Assembly: GCA_013397865.1 (NCBI GenBank)
Contig: VZTI01003643.1
Location: 705,129 to 769,128, forward strand
Source of the DNA: Struthidea cinerea
Taxonomy: Eukaryota > Chordata > Aves > Passeriformes > Corcoracidae
Length of the DNA: 64,000 bases
Direction: 5' to 3'
A program made the position numbers and the translations under genes. This document shows positions 48,898-59,479 of this stretch, in pieces. Position 1 is the first letter of the stretch; each line of letters opens with the position of its first letter. The notes under the pieces were generated by a model. That model worked only from the letters and a program-made list of their open reading frames with translations, was not told the DNA's origin and searched no databases.

Positions 48898-49386
48898 TGC
48901 ATGTTTCACTGCCGTGGGGCTGTCCCCAGCCCAGCCAGGGCCGGGTGCTGCCATCCCTGACCGCGGGGAGCTGGAGCTGGGGGGTCCTGTCCCACTGTGC
49001 CAGGGCTCTGCAGCTCCAGGGCTGCTGCTCCTCCTGGCACAGCCTGCATGGAAACAGGGCTCCAAATGCATGACGAGCACATTAATCAGTGTAATTAATC
49101 CGTGTGGGGTTGCAAACAGACCTGGAGAAAACCAGGTCTGTACTGTGCAATTCAGTGGTCAGAGCCACTTCCTCAGCAGCAGGTGTGTAGAAAAGGTGAG
49201 AAGTGACAAAGTACGTATCAGTCACTGATATGTAAGAAATCAGTCTGTAGGTGCCATCAGCCTTTGTTTAGTCATTTAAAGACCAGTTCAGAGGCTGTGA
49301 AATGGTGAATGCCAACCTAAATTGATGGGAAAGGAGAGGTGTGACCCCCCCCCCCCACAGGAGATGCACAGCTCGGAGCCTGCATG
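48898..49386 (+). promoter_or_regulatory. cluster of four TGCATG (RBFOX-type) motifs upstream of VASE
   Basis: Exact TGCATG hexamers start at 48898, 49045, 49067 and 49381, all within 600 nt upstream of the VASE acceptor. RBFOX proteins bind UGCAUG in pre-mRNA and control neural and muscle exons. The spacing and number suggest an intronic splicing control region, which is inference. A further copy at 53029 precedes exon 8. Confidence 0.45.
49345..49356 (+). repeat. poly(C) run, 12 nt
   Basis: Twelve consecutive C, about 140 nt upstream of VASE. It could bind poly(C)-binding proteins. Confidence 0.9.
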
Positions 49387-49496
49387 TGCACACAGCTCAA
49401 TGTGCTGCAAACACTGGTACCTGAAAGCAACCTTTGATAAACTTTTATTGCTTTTTTTCTGTTGTTGTTGTTGTGTTCTATATCTGTTCTCTCCAG

Positions 49497-49526
49497 GCTT
49501 CGTGGACCCGGCCCGAGAAACAAGAG
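49497..49526 (+). CDS. NCAM1: NCAM1 VASE (pi) alternative exon
   Basis: A 30-nt exon between a pyrimidine-rich acceptor (GTTCTCTCCAG) and the donor GTATAA. It encodes ASWTRPEKQE, the same ten residues I recall for the mammalian variable alternatively spliced exon. It inserts in phase 0 between exon 7 (EEK) and exon 8 (TLDG) inside Ig4, lengthening a loop. In mammals, VASE inclusion rises in the adult brain and lowers the neurite-outgrowth activity of NCAM. The intact frame, splice sites and peptide indicate a functional exon. Expression cannot be seen from DNA. Confidence 0.93.
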
Positions 49527-52500
49527 GTATAAGATTACCAGACCTTTAGCAAACTTCTTAGGTTGTTGGTTTTTGGTTTCTCTTCTAAGCATTACGGATT
49601 AACAAATCTCTAGTGCAGTAACCAACTAAACGAGCATTAATCTGATCCAGTTAAATACCAACACATAAAAGAAACAGCTTCTAGAGGTAGAAAATGCTTG
49701 GCATGTGGTGATGCATTTTTTGGATGAGCAAAGTAGCTGTGTTGGGAGTGAGGAACTCTGCTTGTCACTTAAAAATTAAAGAAAAGGAGATTCAAATTAA
49801 AAGCAAATGTAAAATGCTGCTTTCACCATTTTCTTCTGTGCTGCCAGTGTGAATCATCCTCTCTTTCAGAGAGGGAAGAATTAGCACCAACCTGTATTTT
49901 GGGAAAGTAATTTTTCCCCAAGAAAGCCTCCTCTGCTCCAGCCAACTCACCTATTTGCTCATGGCACTCCTTCAGTTTGACCTTCTCTTTAAAGGACAAC
50001 TGCATCATGTTCCATTTCCAAGTCAATGCAGAGAAACCTTTCACGAGGGGCATTTCTCCAGAAAATGCTCCAGATTGCTGAATTATTTTTATTTGTCTTT
50101 GATCTGCAAGGGTCAGCGAGGGGGAGGTGGGATAATGCAGTGACTGGGGTTGCAAATGGGGGTTGATTTTATTTCACATTCAGTGCTGTGCTTTAATAAT
50201 AATATTAATAATAACAACAATAATAATAATGCACCTGATTTGTAGCACTCCTGCTTCAAAGTGGACCAGAAGGAAGGTTCCCAAACAAATAACAGGGGTC
50301 AGGTGGAGAACAAAATGAGCTGTCAGAACTGGGCGACTTGGATTTGTATTTTTAGGATGAACTTTGGGGAGGCTCTGATTTTTCAAATTATTTTTAAGCC
50401 ATCTTAAATCCCAGAGACTGAACAAAGTGAAGCTGTAACTTAAGCACCACCCAGCTGCGTTTCATGTGGGGCTGAGAAGATCCTGCCCATTCTTCCTTCA
50501 GAATAATCTGTTGGGTTGTGGCAGGGGGAGGCATCAGATATTCAGAGCAGTTTGCATTGAAGAATTTGGAATTTGAGTAGTTGCATCTCCCCAGGACTCA
50601 CATGAATTCCTGTCACAGCTGTCCCCTCCCTGCCCCCAGTGTTTTCTCTGTGCTCTCTCTCTCTCCAGCTTTTGATTAATATGAGCACTAATACTATTAA
50701 GTTTGCTGTCTCTAAATTTCTTACTGCCTCTGTGTCTTAAAATACCCCAGTGGGGTGCAGGATATCTCTCTAAAATTGCTTTAAAGTTGCCTGGGGGCGT
50801 TTAGCAGTGGATTCCAGCAGCAGGATGAAGGTCAGGGAATGTTTGGCATGAAGTATTTCACTTTCACTAAAGGAATTTAGGGTGAGGAGGTGAAGTCAGT
50901 CCTGGCAGCATCTCTGGGCTCCCTCAGTCACACCCCAAACTGGTGATGCCCCTCTGGTAACTGGGAATTGGTGCAGCCTGAGGAATGGCTGCAGGTTAAA
51001 TACAAATATCAAACGCTGCCCTGCAAGCACAGAGCAAGGACAGAGCCCTCATCTTCCTTCGGTGGAATTCCTGCCTGTGGTCAGGATTTTCAGGGGGTTT
51101 GTGAGGATGAGGGAAGTGGGTGAGGAGGCAGGAGTGTGTGGAATTATTTGTAGATGCGTGTTTGGGAAAGGGCTGACAGCTCCAGAAGGTGAAGGGCAGA
51201 GCGGTAAATGCATTTTATTTGTCTGTCCTCTGCCCCTTTGGCCCTGAGCTGTTGAGCTCTGGGCCAGGTGTGGCTGTGCCCCAGGGCGTGGCCAGAGTTT
51301 GGGGAAAAATACCTGCAGTGCCTCAGGATGAGTTGCAGTGATTGGCAGTATAGAGAACGTCCTGCTCTGTTCTGTGCCAGGGGTTACTGCCCGTGTCCCT
51401 GAGCTTGTCCCCCCAGCACAGGACGTGTTTTGTTAGCCCAGATCCTTGGAATCAGGGAGATTAAGTAAAGGGGTTACAGATGTCAACATCTGGCTCACAG
51501 GTTCCTCCCTGTCCTGTCTCCAGCAGCCTGGAGCTGCAGTGGGGATAGAGGAAACTTGTAATGTGCTTTCTTGGGTAGGCGTTTTTCTCTTCCTTAGAGG
51601 GCTTTTCCTGATCTCTCTTTTTCCTTCCTTGTCCCTTTTTGCATTAAAAAACAGAGCTTCATCTTCAGAATCAGTTGCATTGCTCATGAAATCAGCACTG
51701 ACCGTGATTTCCTGGCACTCCTTTGTGTTGGATCTTGAGGGAGTGGGGAGAAAGGCAGGAGAATTTGGGTGTAAAATTGCCTTTTCTAGAATTACCTGTG
51801 GTGATCCTACCCTGGTGTTTTGTCCCTTATACTCTTCTGGTGCGGTCACAGAGACAAGTATTGAGAATATTCACCCAGGTCTGGAGTCCTGGCATCCGTG
51901 GATCCGGCTGGGAGTGAGCTGGGGTTTGGAGGGAAATCACGAGTCAGACAAAAGGAGGCAGTGCAGTCAGCCAGGGGAGTGAGATAAAAGCAGGTTTGGG
52001 TTGTGTGATGCCACAGTGCTTCCATGTAAGGCTCTAGGAAGTGATGCCCACAGCACCACGGGTCCATGGAATAAGTGTTTCCAGCAGGAAGGGGATGGGA
52101 TTTGTAGCTCACGGCATTGGCCAGGGATTGCAGCAGGGAAAAAGAGAGGAGAAAAATACATCTAGTGGTTTATGTGTCATCAAAGATACTATTTTTGTGC
52201 ATTTGAAATTGGCCTGGTGCACGTGAACTGATACTGGAACTAACAGAGGTGACAAATGACATTTGTTTGTAGAAACTTTGTCAGTCCCAGGGCCTGGGAC
52301 CTTTAGCTCGGCACAGAGAGAGGTTTCAGGCCCAGAGGTCTGACACCTGAGATACCAGAGATGTTTTCTGTGCACTTGGCTGTTGGAAATGCTCAGGGTT
52401 TTACTCATTTATCAGCACTTGTCCTGTACCTTCCAAGAAAACAGATGCTTCTGGAGAGTGGCAGGATGCAGCAGCAGGCACAGGCGTGAGGGTGCCAAAT

Positions 52501-53358
52501 TCACTCCCTTGTGCTTGTGCTGCAGAATCAGAATTAGAGAGAGTTGGTGCTTTAGAGCTTCCAGGCTGAGGCAGAAGCACCAGGAGGGAGAGAGGAGTCC
52601 ATGGCTTTGTGTTTTCATGGGTTAAGGGAGCAGGTGGGATTTGGTGACAAACTGGAGAGGAAAACACCCAGCCTGGGGTGGCCGGGTGGGTGCAGTCCCC
52701 TGGCAATCCCCCTGGATTTTACATTCCTTGTCTCCCTGTCAGTGGCATCCCCACACTCTCTTGCGTGTGGGAAACGGTTCTGGAATTTTCTTGAGGCAGG
52801 ACTGTCTCTAGAAGGTTTCCTTGTCCTTTTCACTGCACTTTCCTCTCTTCATGTGCCACGTCCAGGTGAAAGTTCTGAGCTTCCTTTTTGCCTGATTCAG
52901 CTCTGAGCTCAGGTTCTTCCTTATCCCACTTCAGGGACGCTGAGATAAAACCAGTATTGCTGAGAGAGCAGGAAGGGCTGGATTCTCTGACTGGAAGCTC
53001 TTGGGGAGGTTTCCTTGTTTTTTCTCTTTGCATGCTGGCAAAACTTTTTAACCAGAGCTGGATCTCTGCAGTTCCCATTCTGGGGAGAAGCTTGACTTTG
53101 TTCTCAGATGTGCAGTAGCAGCTGATACTTGGGTCCTTCTTTTCATGTTTTCCCCTTCTCCTGAGTGCTTTGAGCCACTGCAGTGGGCCCTGTGTGACAG
53201 GGAACCTCTTGGAATTGCCTCTCGTGGTCTCACCTGGCCTCGGGCGAGGCGATCCCCCCAGCACTGCGGGGTTGGCGTGAGGTAGAGTTTGTGCCGTCCC
53301 TGGGGGCTGCCCCAGGGGCTCGGGGCTCGGCCTCTGACGGCGTTCCCCTCTCGTGCAG
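49527..53358 (+). other. NCAM1: intron 7, part after VASE
   Basis: 3.83 kb. Contains a TAA/AAC-rich microsatellite at 50193-50230 and a TGCATG at 53029-53034. No gene or repeat-family copy recognised. Confidence 0.8.
50193..50230. repeat. imperfect (TAA)n microsatellite
   Basis: TAA units with ATT and CAA interruptions. Confidence 0.85.
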
Positions 53359-53509
53359 ACCCTGGACGGGCGGATCATCGTGCGCAGCCACGCGCGCGTG
53401 TCCTCGCTGACGCTCAAGGAGATCCAGTACACGGACGCGGGCGAGTACGTGTGCACCGCCAGCAACACCATCGGCCAGGACTCGCAGGCCATGTACCTGG
53501 AAGTGCAGT
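53359..53509 (+). CDS. NCAM1: NCAM1 exon 8: second half of Ig4
   Basis: 151 nt, acceptor CTCGTGCAG, donor GTAAGC. It encodes TLDGRIIVRSHARVSSLTL, KEIQYTDAGEYVCTASNTI and GQDSQAMYLEVQ, plus the first base of Tyr. TDAGEYVCTASN supplies the second Ig4 cysteine. This is the most CpG-dense exon of the gene in this window, especially the RSHARVSSLTL segment. It begins in phase 0, as needed for VASE inclusion or skipping. Confidence 0.98.
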
Positions 53510-53994
53510 GTAAGCAGGCACAGCGGGCTGGGGAGGTTCCCAGGGAGCTGCTTTATTCCCTGTCCCTTCCCTGCGTCCCAGGGCGTGGAAGCAACTCGGT
53601 CTCAGTCTGAGATGTGGCAGGGTCTTTGCTCCGGCTGTCTCCAGCTGGGACGTTCTTTGCACCTCACCACGGGTCTGCTGCCGTCCCATTTGTTGGGAAT
53701 CAAAATTCTCCCCTAGAACAACTTTTCCTGACACAATTTCCCAGATCCACCCTGCTGCCTGCTCCTCCCACGCTGCGCAGGAGCAGCTTCGGGGCTGAGC
53801 AGGTTTCTTCTTTGTGCCCTTCAGCAAGAGACACCCCCCATCCCCCTGGAAGAGAGGACAGTTCCCATTTCCTATATTAGACTCCCTTTCCCGCATTAAG
53901 GTGGACTCCAGCCAAGGGATCCTCACAGTGAGGCTGCCTGGGCTGCTTTGGGAGCTCGGCTGGCTCCAATTGCCTTCCCAAATGTGTCTTTCAG
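53510..53994 (+). other. NCAM1: intron 8
   Basis: 485 nt, GTAAGC to TTTCAG. Nothing else recognised. Confidence 0.9.
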
Positions 53995-54179
53995 ATGCCC
54001 CCAAGCTCCAGGGCCCTGTGGCCGTGTACACCTGGGAAGGAAACCAAGTGAACATCACGTGTGAGGTGTTTGCCTACCCCAGTGCTGTCATCTCCTGGTT
54101 CCGGGACGGGCAGCTCCTTCCCAGCTCCAACTACAGCAACATCAAGATCTACAACACCCCCTCAGCAAGTTACCTGGAG
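53995..54179 (+). CDS. NCAM1: NCAM1 exon 9: first half of Ig5
   Basis: 185 nt, acceptor TCTTTCAG, donor GTGAGG. It encodes (Y)APKLQGPVAVYTWEGNQ, VNITCEVFAYPSAVISWF, RDGQLLPSSNYSNIKIYN and TPSASYLE, ending in phase 0. Two sequons are present, NIT and NYS. The NYS site corresponds to the fifth NCAM glycosylation site, one of the two that carry polysialic acid. The first Ig5 cysteine is in NITCE and the core Trp in ISWF. Confidence 0.98.
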
Positions 54180-54535
54180 GTGAGGGCAAGCCAGGAGGGC
54201 TCAGTGCCATCAAATAACTGATGTTGAAGGAATCAAGTGTTGCACTGTTGGTAGAAATGAAGTTGGGTGGTGTTTCTAGCATATAAACGCTGAGAAGTAC
54301 CAGGTCCTAGAAGATAAAGAAAATCAGGAAATGGAAGATAAAGAAAATCAGGTAACAAGAAGACACAGCCCCTCCTTGCCTCTGATCTTTGCCCGCTGCA
54401 GTTCTCTCCCCCACAGACAGCCCTGGGAGCACAAACACCTGGATTTTATTGTAGCTTCTCCCCAGCTATGGTCAGGGTGCCTTGACTGAGTGAAAAGGGT
54501 TTTGTGATCAGTTTGAGCCTTCCTTCCCCCCACAG
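54180..54535 (+). other. NCAM1: intron 9
   Basis: 356 nt, GTGAGG to CCACAG. Contains a 19-bp perfect direct repeat with a 24-bp period (54310-54352). Confidence 0.9.
54310..54352 (+). repeat. two-copy direct repeat, 19 bp, period 24
   Basis: GAAGATAAAGAAAATCAGG occurs at 54310-54328 and again at 54334-54352. The tract is purine-rich on the + strand. Confidence 0.9.
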
Positions 54536-54632
54536 GTGACCCCAGACTCGGAGAATGACTTTGGGAACTACAACTGCACTGCTGTGAACCGCATCGGGCA
54601 GGAGTCCTCCGAGTTCATCCTGGTGCAGGCAG
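54536..54632 (+). CDS. NCAM1: NCAM1 exon 10: second half of Ig5
   Basis: 97 nt, acceptor CCCCACAG, donor GTGAGC. It encodes VTPDSENDFGNYNCTAVN, RIGQESSEFILVQA and the first base of Asp. NCT is the sixth NCAM N-glycosylation site, the second polysialylated one. The same Cys is the second of the Ig5 disulfide pair. The motif ENDFGNYNCTAVN is intact. Confidence 0.98.
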
Positions 54633-55231
54633 GTGAGCAGGGAGGGCAGGGGATGTGGCAGCAGGTGGCAGAGTGGCCCTGCTTTGCTGGTTTGTGCTGC
54701 TGGGGTGGCAGGAGCCTTCAAAGAGGCTGTTCGTGGATCTCGTGTTGGGTTGGAGCTGCTCAGCATCTCTGTTCCCTTGTTTCTCAGGGGCTCGTTCTTC
54801 TCTGTGCTCCCGGAGCGCTTTGTCAGAGCTGTGATCTTTGGTTTGTGCACCCCAAATGGGCAAAATCCCCTCCCAGCAGCTGCAGTGCAGGAGCTGAGCC
54901 TCGGAGCTGTGCCGGCCCTTGGGAGGGGCTCAGGGCTGCCACAGAGGCAGATTTGGGAATGGCCGAGCTCTGCATTGCAGTGCCCTGTGGAAGGGACTGT
55001 GGGCACAGAGCGGCCCCCAGGATGCCTTTGCTACACTGCCCTGGTTGTTCTGTTCTGGAGAAGGGACTGGGAGTCCCCAGCCCCTCAGAGAGGAGACAAA
55101 ATGAAGAGCTGTGCACTAATTAACGCTCTCCGAGCCTCAGCCCTGCCCTTCTCCTCTGCTGCATGCAGCCAAGGGGTGTTTGGTGTTCCCCAGTTCCCCG
55201 TGTCTCACTGGCTGTCGTCCCTTCTCCCCAG
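54633..55231 (+). other. NCAM1: intron 10
   Basis: 599 nt, GTGAGC to TCCCCAG. Nothing else recognised. Confidence 0.9.
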
Positions 55232-55402
55232 ACACCCCCTCGTCCCCGTCCATCGGCAGAGTGGAGCCCTATTCCAGCAGTGCCCAGGTGGAGTTCGACG
55301 AGCCCGAGGCCACGGGCGGGGTGCCCATCCTCAAGTACAAGGCGGAGTGGAGGGCCCTGGGCGAGGGCGAGTGGCACTCCCGGCTCTACGATGCCAAGGA
55401 AG
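55232..55402 (+). CDS. NCAM1: NCAM1 exon 11: first half of FN3-1
   Basis: 171 nt, acceptor TTCTCCCCAG, donor GTAGGA. It encodes (D)TPSSPSIGRVEPYSSSAQ, VEFDEPEATGGVPILKYK, AEWRALGEGEWHSRLYDA and KE, plus the first base of Ala. The Pro-rich start and KYKAEW strand are typical of the first NCAM fibronectin type III domain. The acidic cluster FDEPEATGG corresponds to the surface patch that polysialyltransferases recognise before modifying Ig5. Chicken, as I recall, has DRVEPYSSTARVEF where this has GRVEPYSSSAQVEF. Confidence 0.98.
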
Positions 55403-56034
55403 GTAGGAACGACAAAAAAAACCTGGTTCCTTCCCCAGCTGCACCAAAAAAAAGTGACTTTCCTTCAGGGAAAAGGCAGGGAGAGTGGAGGGTTCAGGTT
55501 GGAGGCCCCGGGCAGGTTTTTAAACATTTGCTGTGAGTGACACCTGGAATTTTCAAGTGGAAATGAGAGTTGGGCTGTGCTGAGAGCTCTGTCACAGACC
55601 TGTCTGAGCGAGGTGAAGAACCCTGTGCTTGGAATAAAAGTTTTCACTCGCTGCTTCCTACAGGAGGCTTTTCAACCCCTTAGTCCCCCTTGGAAAATAA
55701 ACCCTGCTATTCCAGCAGCAAACCTGTCTTGTTGAAGCGATCTATAGCAGTGCTCACAGCATAAAATCCATCTTGGAGTCAAATAAATCAAAAGAATTTT
55801 GACTTGGGGAGGACTGTGAAAAGGAGAGTTCTACTCCAGAGCTGAATTTTCCACCACCAATCCTGTGCGGAGCTGAAATTTTTGTTTTGGGTCCCCACTG
55901 GAGTGATGTGATCCCAGCTAGAGTCAGGTTCATTTGTCTCCTTTCTCCCTGCGTGGGGAAAACAGAGTTTGTTTATTTCCTTCTTTGAGTCCTGAGCTTT
56001 TCCTCATTTTTTTAACTCCTTGTTTCTGCCCCAG
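55403..56034 (+). other. NCAM1: intron 11
   Basis: 632 nt, GTAGGA to GCCCCAG. Nothing else recognised. Confidence 0.9.
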
Positions 56035-56166
56035 CCAACGTGGAGGGGCTGGTGACCATCACGGGGCTGAAGCCCGAGACCACCTATGCAGTGAGGCTGT
56101 CAGCAGTCAATGGCAAGGGCGTGGGGGAGCTCAGCCTGCCCGCAGAGTTCAAGACACAACCAGTTC
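56035..56166 (+). CDS. NCAM1: NCAM1 exon 12: second half of FN3-1
   Basis: 132 nt, acceptor TCTGCCCCAG, donor GTAAGT. It encodes (A)NVEGLVTITGLKPETTYA, VRLSAVNGKGVGELSLP and AEFKTQPV, plus a final C in phase 1. GLKPETTYAVRLSAVNGKG is the FN3 signature. The final C joins GG of exon 13 (Arg) when the muscle exons are skipped, or the small exons 12A, 12B, 12C or AAG when they are used. The reading frame stays open into the following intron until 57044 (see findings). Confidence 0.98.
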
Positions 56167-57189
56167 GTAAGTACAGCCCGGCCCCCCTCTGCCCCTCTGC
56201 TTCTCTCTCCTGGACCTCCCCAGGGAATCTCTGCCATGCATGGATCACGCCTTTTCTCTCTCACAGACCTGGCTGCACCCTCTGTTTTCTCTGTGGTTTT
56301 GGGATCACAAAGTCGATTTTGTTGATAATTAAAAAATCTTCTTTGAAGGGAGGAGGCAGAGGAATTGTTTTATTTGCGCTGGTTGGTGTTTCCAGTTCAG
56401 CCTTGGTGTTGCCAAAGAGAAGGGACTGTGGAAAGGAGAATTTCAATGACAAAAAGCAGCTGGGAAGGGTGTTGGCCACAGAGGATGTGATGGCACCGTC
56501 ACCAGGCTGGTTTGTTTTGCAAATTCAGGTGTTCAGCACAGGACTGGCCTTGGGTTGTGGAAGGAGAAGGGAGGGAGGGTTGCTCTGTTCTGCACGTCCT
56601 GCTTTGAGACGTCCATGCAGCACTCGAGGGGATTCCATGGATTCCTCAGGCTCTTCTCTGCTCTCCCTGGGCCATCTTCCACGTTCTGCTGTGCCCAGCA
56701 CTGTCCTCCTGTTCCAGGAAAGAATTAAAACCAGGGAGTTCTTCAAGGTGCGAAGGAGGAAAAGAGGGAAAAGCTCGAAGAGTGGAGTGGGCAGGGGAGA
56801 TGTGACCAAAGCAGGCAGGGAGAGGTGCTTCTCCCGAGGCTCTTCTTTCCCGTTCCCCCTGCATTCAGCCCTGCCCCTGTTGTTCCCAGCCCTGTGGAGC
56901 TGCTCTGTAGCTCTGCCGGAATTCTCTCTCCAGACCCCTCTGCTGGACCCGGGGCTGGCAGCTCCCAGCCCAACCCGAGCATGTCTGGAGGCCCCTGAGC
57001 TGTGCCCGGGCTCCTCTTTGCCGCCTTCTGCCCATCACTGCTGAGCAGGTCACACCTGGGATTGGGATTTCCCAGCTCCACATTCTCTGTCTCCTCTTCT
57101 CACATCTTCTACATTTATTTTTTGTCTGTGTGTGTCTATCTCTTTTTATTCTGTTTTTGGTCTGTGTCCCATCCATGGATACACTGCAG
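56167..57189 (+). other. NCAM1: intron between exon 12 and microexon 12A
   Basis: 1023 nt. The exon 12 frame continues open to 57041. A TGCATG lies at 56237-56242. The last ~115 nt before 12A are CT-rich with no AG. In mammals, a secreted-form (SEC) exon has been described between exons 12 and 13; I cannot identify one here. Confidence 0.8.
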
Positions 57190-57204
57190 GCATCCCTCAC
57201 CCAC
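57190..57204 (+). CDS. NCAM1: NCAM1 muscle-specific domain exon 12A (15 nt)
   Basis: GCATCCCTCACCCAC lies between a CT-rich tract ending ACTGCAG and a perfect donor GTAAGT. In the exon 12 phase it reads (C)GC ATC CCT CAC CCA C, that is R-I-P-H-P with a dangling C. Fifteen nt is the size I recall for the first MSD exon of birds and mammals. No AG occurs from 57076 to 57187, as expected for a microexon with a distant branch point. MSD exons are included mainly in skeletal and heart muscle NCAM. Confidence 0.88.
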
Positions 57205-59479
57205 GTAAGTGCTCTCTGCGTTTCTTTCACTCTCTCTTTGTGTTTTTAGAGTGTTCCTCTAACACCCAGAACTTTTAGCTTTTAATTTAGTGCCTTTTTC
57301 CTCTCAGGGGGCTTTAGGATTGCAGTAACCGGTAGTGTCCATTTCCTAACAACACTGACTCTGGAGTAGTCACTGTGCTCTGTTTTAGAACAGAATTAGG
57401 GTTAACTCTTTGTCTGTGCTCTAAAGCATGCAATTGAAATATTTAATGTAGTGATTATCTAATAATAATAATAATAATAATAAAAATAATTATAGTTAGC
57501 TTGTTGACTGCAGAGTGGAGTAGTGGAAGGCTTCATATTTATGAGTCCATTAAAAATTGTTCAATTTTAATGATATTGAGATAATTCAGGGAAATCAATT
57601 CAGCTTAATTGCAGATCTGGTTTAGACCAGAGCCAACCAAAAACTTAAAAATATTGAATATCTCCACAATTTTGAAAGCACAAAACTGAAGAAAAAAATT
57701 CAAATTTTTTTCCTCTTCTCACTAATAATTTTAACCACTGGACAGTCTTCCAGCACTTGTGTAGATTGTGTGATTAAATAAATAAATCTCATACTAAATT
57801 TTGAAAAAAAGGCATGTTCCCCCTCCCCAGTGCAGAATGAGTCAGAAATGTGATGGATCTGTGTAATTGTGAGTGAAACCCTGAGATGGCTCCAGAGCTT
57901 TGTGCCTTTCCAATCAGAGCTGATCAGCGGAGCTAAAGAAACCTCTTTATCCCACTGGGCATTATTCCATTTATCAATGCATCTTTGTGGGGAGCTGCTG
58001 GCGTTCCCAAGATTACAAGGGCAAGCTCGAAGAAGCTGCTGCCACATTCTTTGAGATTCCTGAAGTAAAAAAACGGAGAGGTTTCTTTGTATTTTTGTTT
58101 TTAACCCAAATTTCAAATCACGCTTGTGCCGTTCCCCCTTAAAGATTGCATTGGACAAAAGCTTGGGGAACGATGGATGGACAGATGGACAGGCAGGATT
58201 GCAAATTGCAGTAGTTAGGGAGGCACCTGGGAGGCATTTCCAGGACATTTGTGCAGCCTGAAATTGTTTGGAGCCTGTTAATTCCAGGAGAAATAATTCC
58301 ATGAGGGTGATCGTGGTCAGGGTTAGAGGCTGAGGATTGGGGCCCTTCTGAATGGAGATAATCAGCAGCCCCCCAGGGAGAGCAGGGCTGGGGATCCACA
58401 TCAGTGCTGCAGGAGAAGGGGGAAAATCCAGTTGAGAAGAGAGGAAAAAGAACATTAAAAGCTCTGTTGCAGCCCCAGCGCCAGACCTGTCTGCCCAGCC
58501 TCATGGCCCTCACCTGGGGACAGGTAGGTGGCTTTGCAGAGCATTGCATCACTTTTGTACTGGAGTCTTTGGCTTTTCTTTTTTGTTTTCGTGTGGCAAT
58601 GGGCCGTCAATCACTCTGTGCTCCCCAGCTGCAGGGTAAGGTCCAGTTCTTCCTCCTTTAACCCATTTTTCATTTACAAATCCATCCTGCTCTTCCAAGC
58701 TTTGCAGCTGGGATCATCCTGGGTGCTGTGTCCTCCAGCTCTCTCTCTGCTCCTTCCCAGAGCCCATCTCGGATCCTGACTGAGGAAATGGCACCACAGA
58801 AATGCCCTTTTTTTCCATCTCTGCTGGAATTCCAATCACCTGTTTGTGGGCAGAGTCACAAGCAGGAAGAATTTGTGTCCCCCCAAGTGTGATTTGAAGG
58901 TCACAGAGATGTTTGAGGAATTTTACAGCTCAGATTAACCAAAGCCACTCGTTTTCCTTGCCCTATTATTTCAAGTTTCTATCTGAATGTAAAACCTGAC
59001 ACAGTTTTTAATGCCTGCTGGGATAAGTCTGAAGTCATTTTGATTTATTTAATTTCCCTCAATAAGTAAAAGCAGTTTCTGTCTATCTTAGAGGGCCTCT
59101 CCATGAGGTAATTAGTGATAATTATGTATTATCCTGGCACAGATGAGAATTCTGGGGGTTGGGAGAGTATCTGAGTTGACCTGGCTTTGTATTTTCATTT
59201 TAACCATTTGCTGCTTTTTTTCATTTCCTTTTCCTTACAAATCTGAAGCCAAACAAAGGCCTGGGGAACAGGGGGGGTTTGAGCCCCAAAGTGTGTTCAG
59301 CCCCGAGCGTGCGTGTGCTGTGTGTGGGGCTGGCACCAAACCATCTTCGTGTACAAACCCCCAAGCCAACAAACCAACGCTCAGATCACCCCCACATTCC
59401 CCATCTTCCCGTCTCCTGGTTTTTGGCAGCATTTTACAGGAATCCCCTCCCTTTGCTCACCTTGTTTCTCTTTCTTTAG
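57205..59479 (+). other. NCAM1: intron between 12A and 12B
   Basis: 2.28 kb. Starts with a CT-rich tract (57211-57242), then a (TAA)n microsatellite at 57460-57484 in AT-rich DNA to about 57800. No gene recognised. Confidence 0.8.
57460..57484. repeat. (TAA)8 microsatellite
   Basis: Perfect TAA units followed by A-rich DNA. Confidence 0.9.

Larger units (their letters stand above)
45463..49496 (+). other. NCAM1: intron 7, part before VASE
   Basis: 4.03 kb. Contains TGCATG motifs at 45538, 48898, 49045, 49067 and 49381, a perfect inverted repeat at 47099-47123 in an AT-rich block (46900-47270), and a run of 12 C at 49345-49356. No gene or repeat-family copy recognised. Confidence 0.8.

Noticed and set aside
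52830..53492. 220-codon open frame on the - strand
   Set aside because: Partly antisense of CpG-rich exon 8; no family resemblance.
57700..58455. 251-codon open frame on the - strand
   Set aside because: No domain or conserved motif; lies within the MSD intron and looks like chance.
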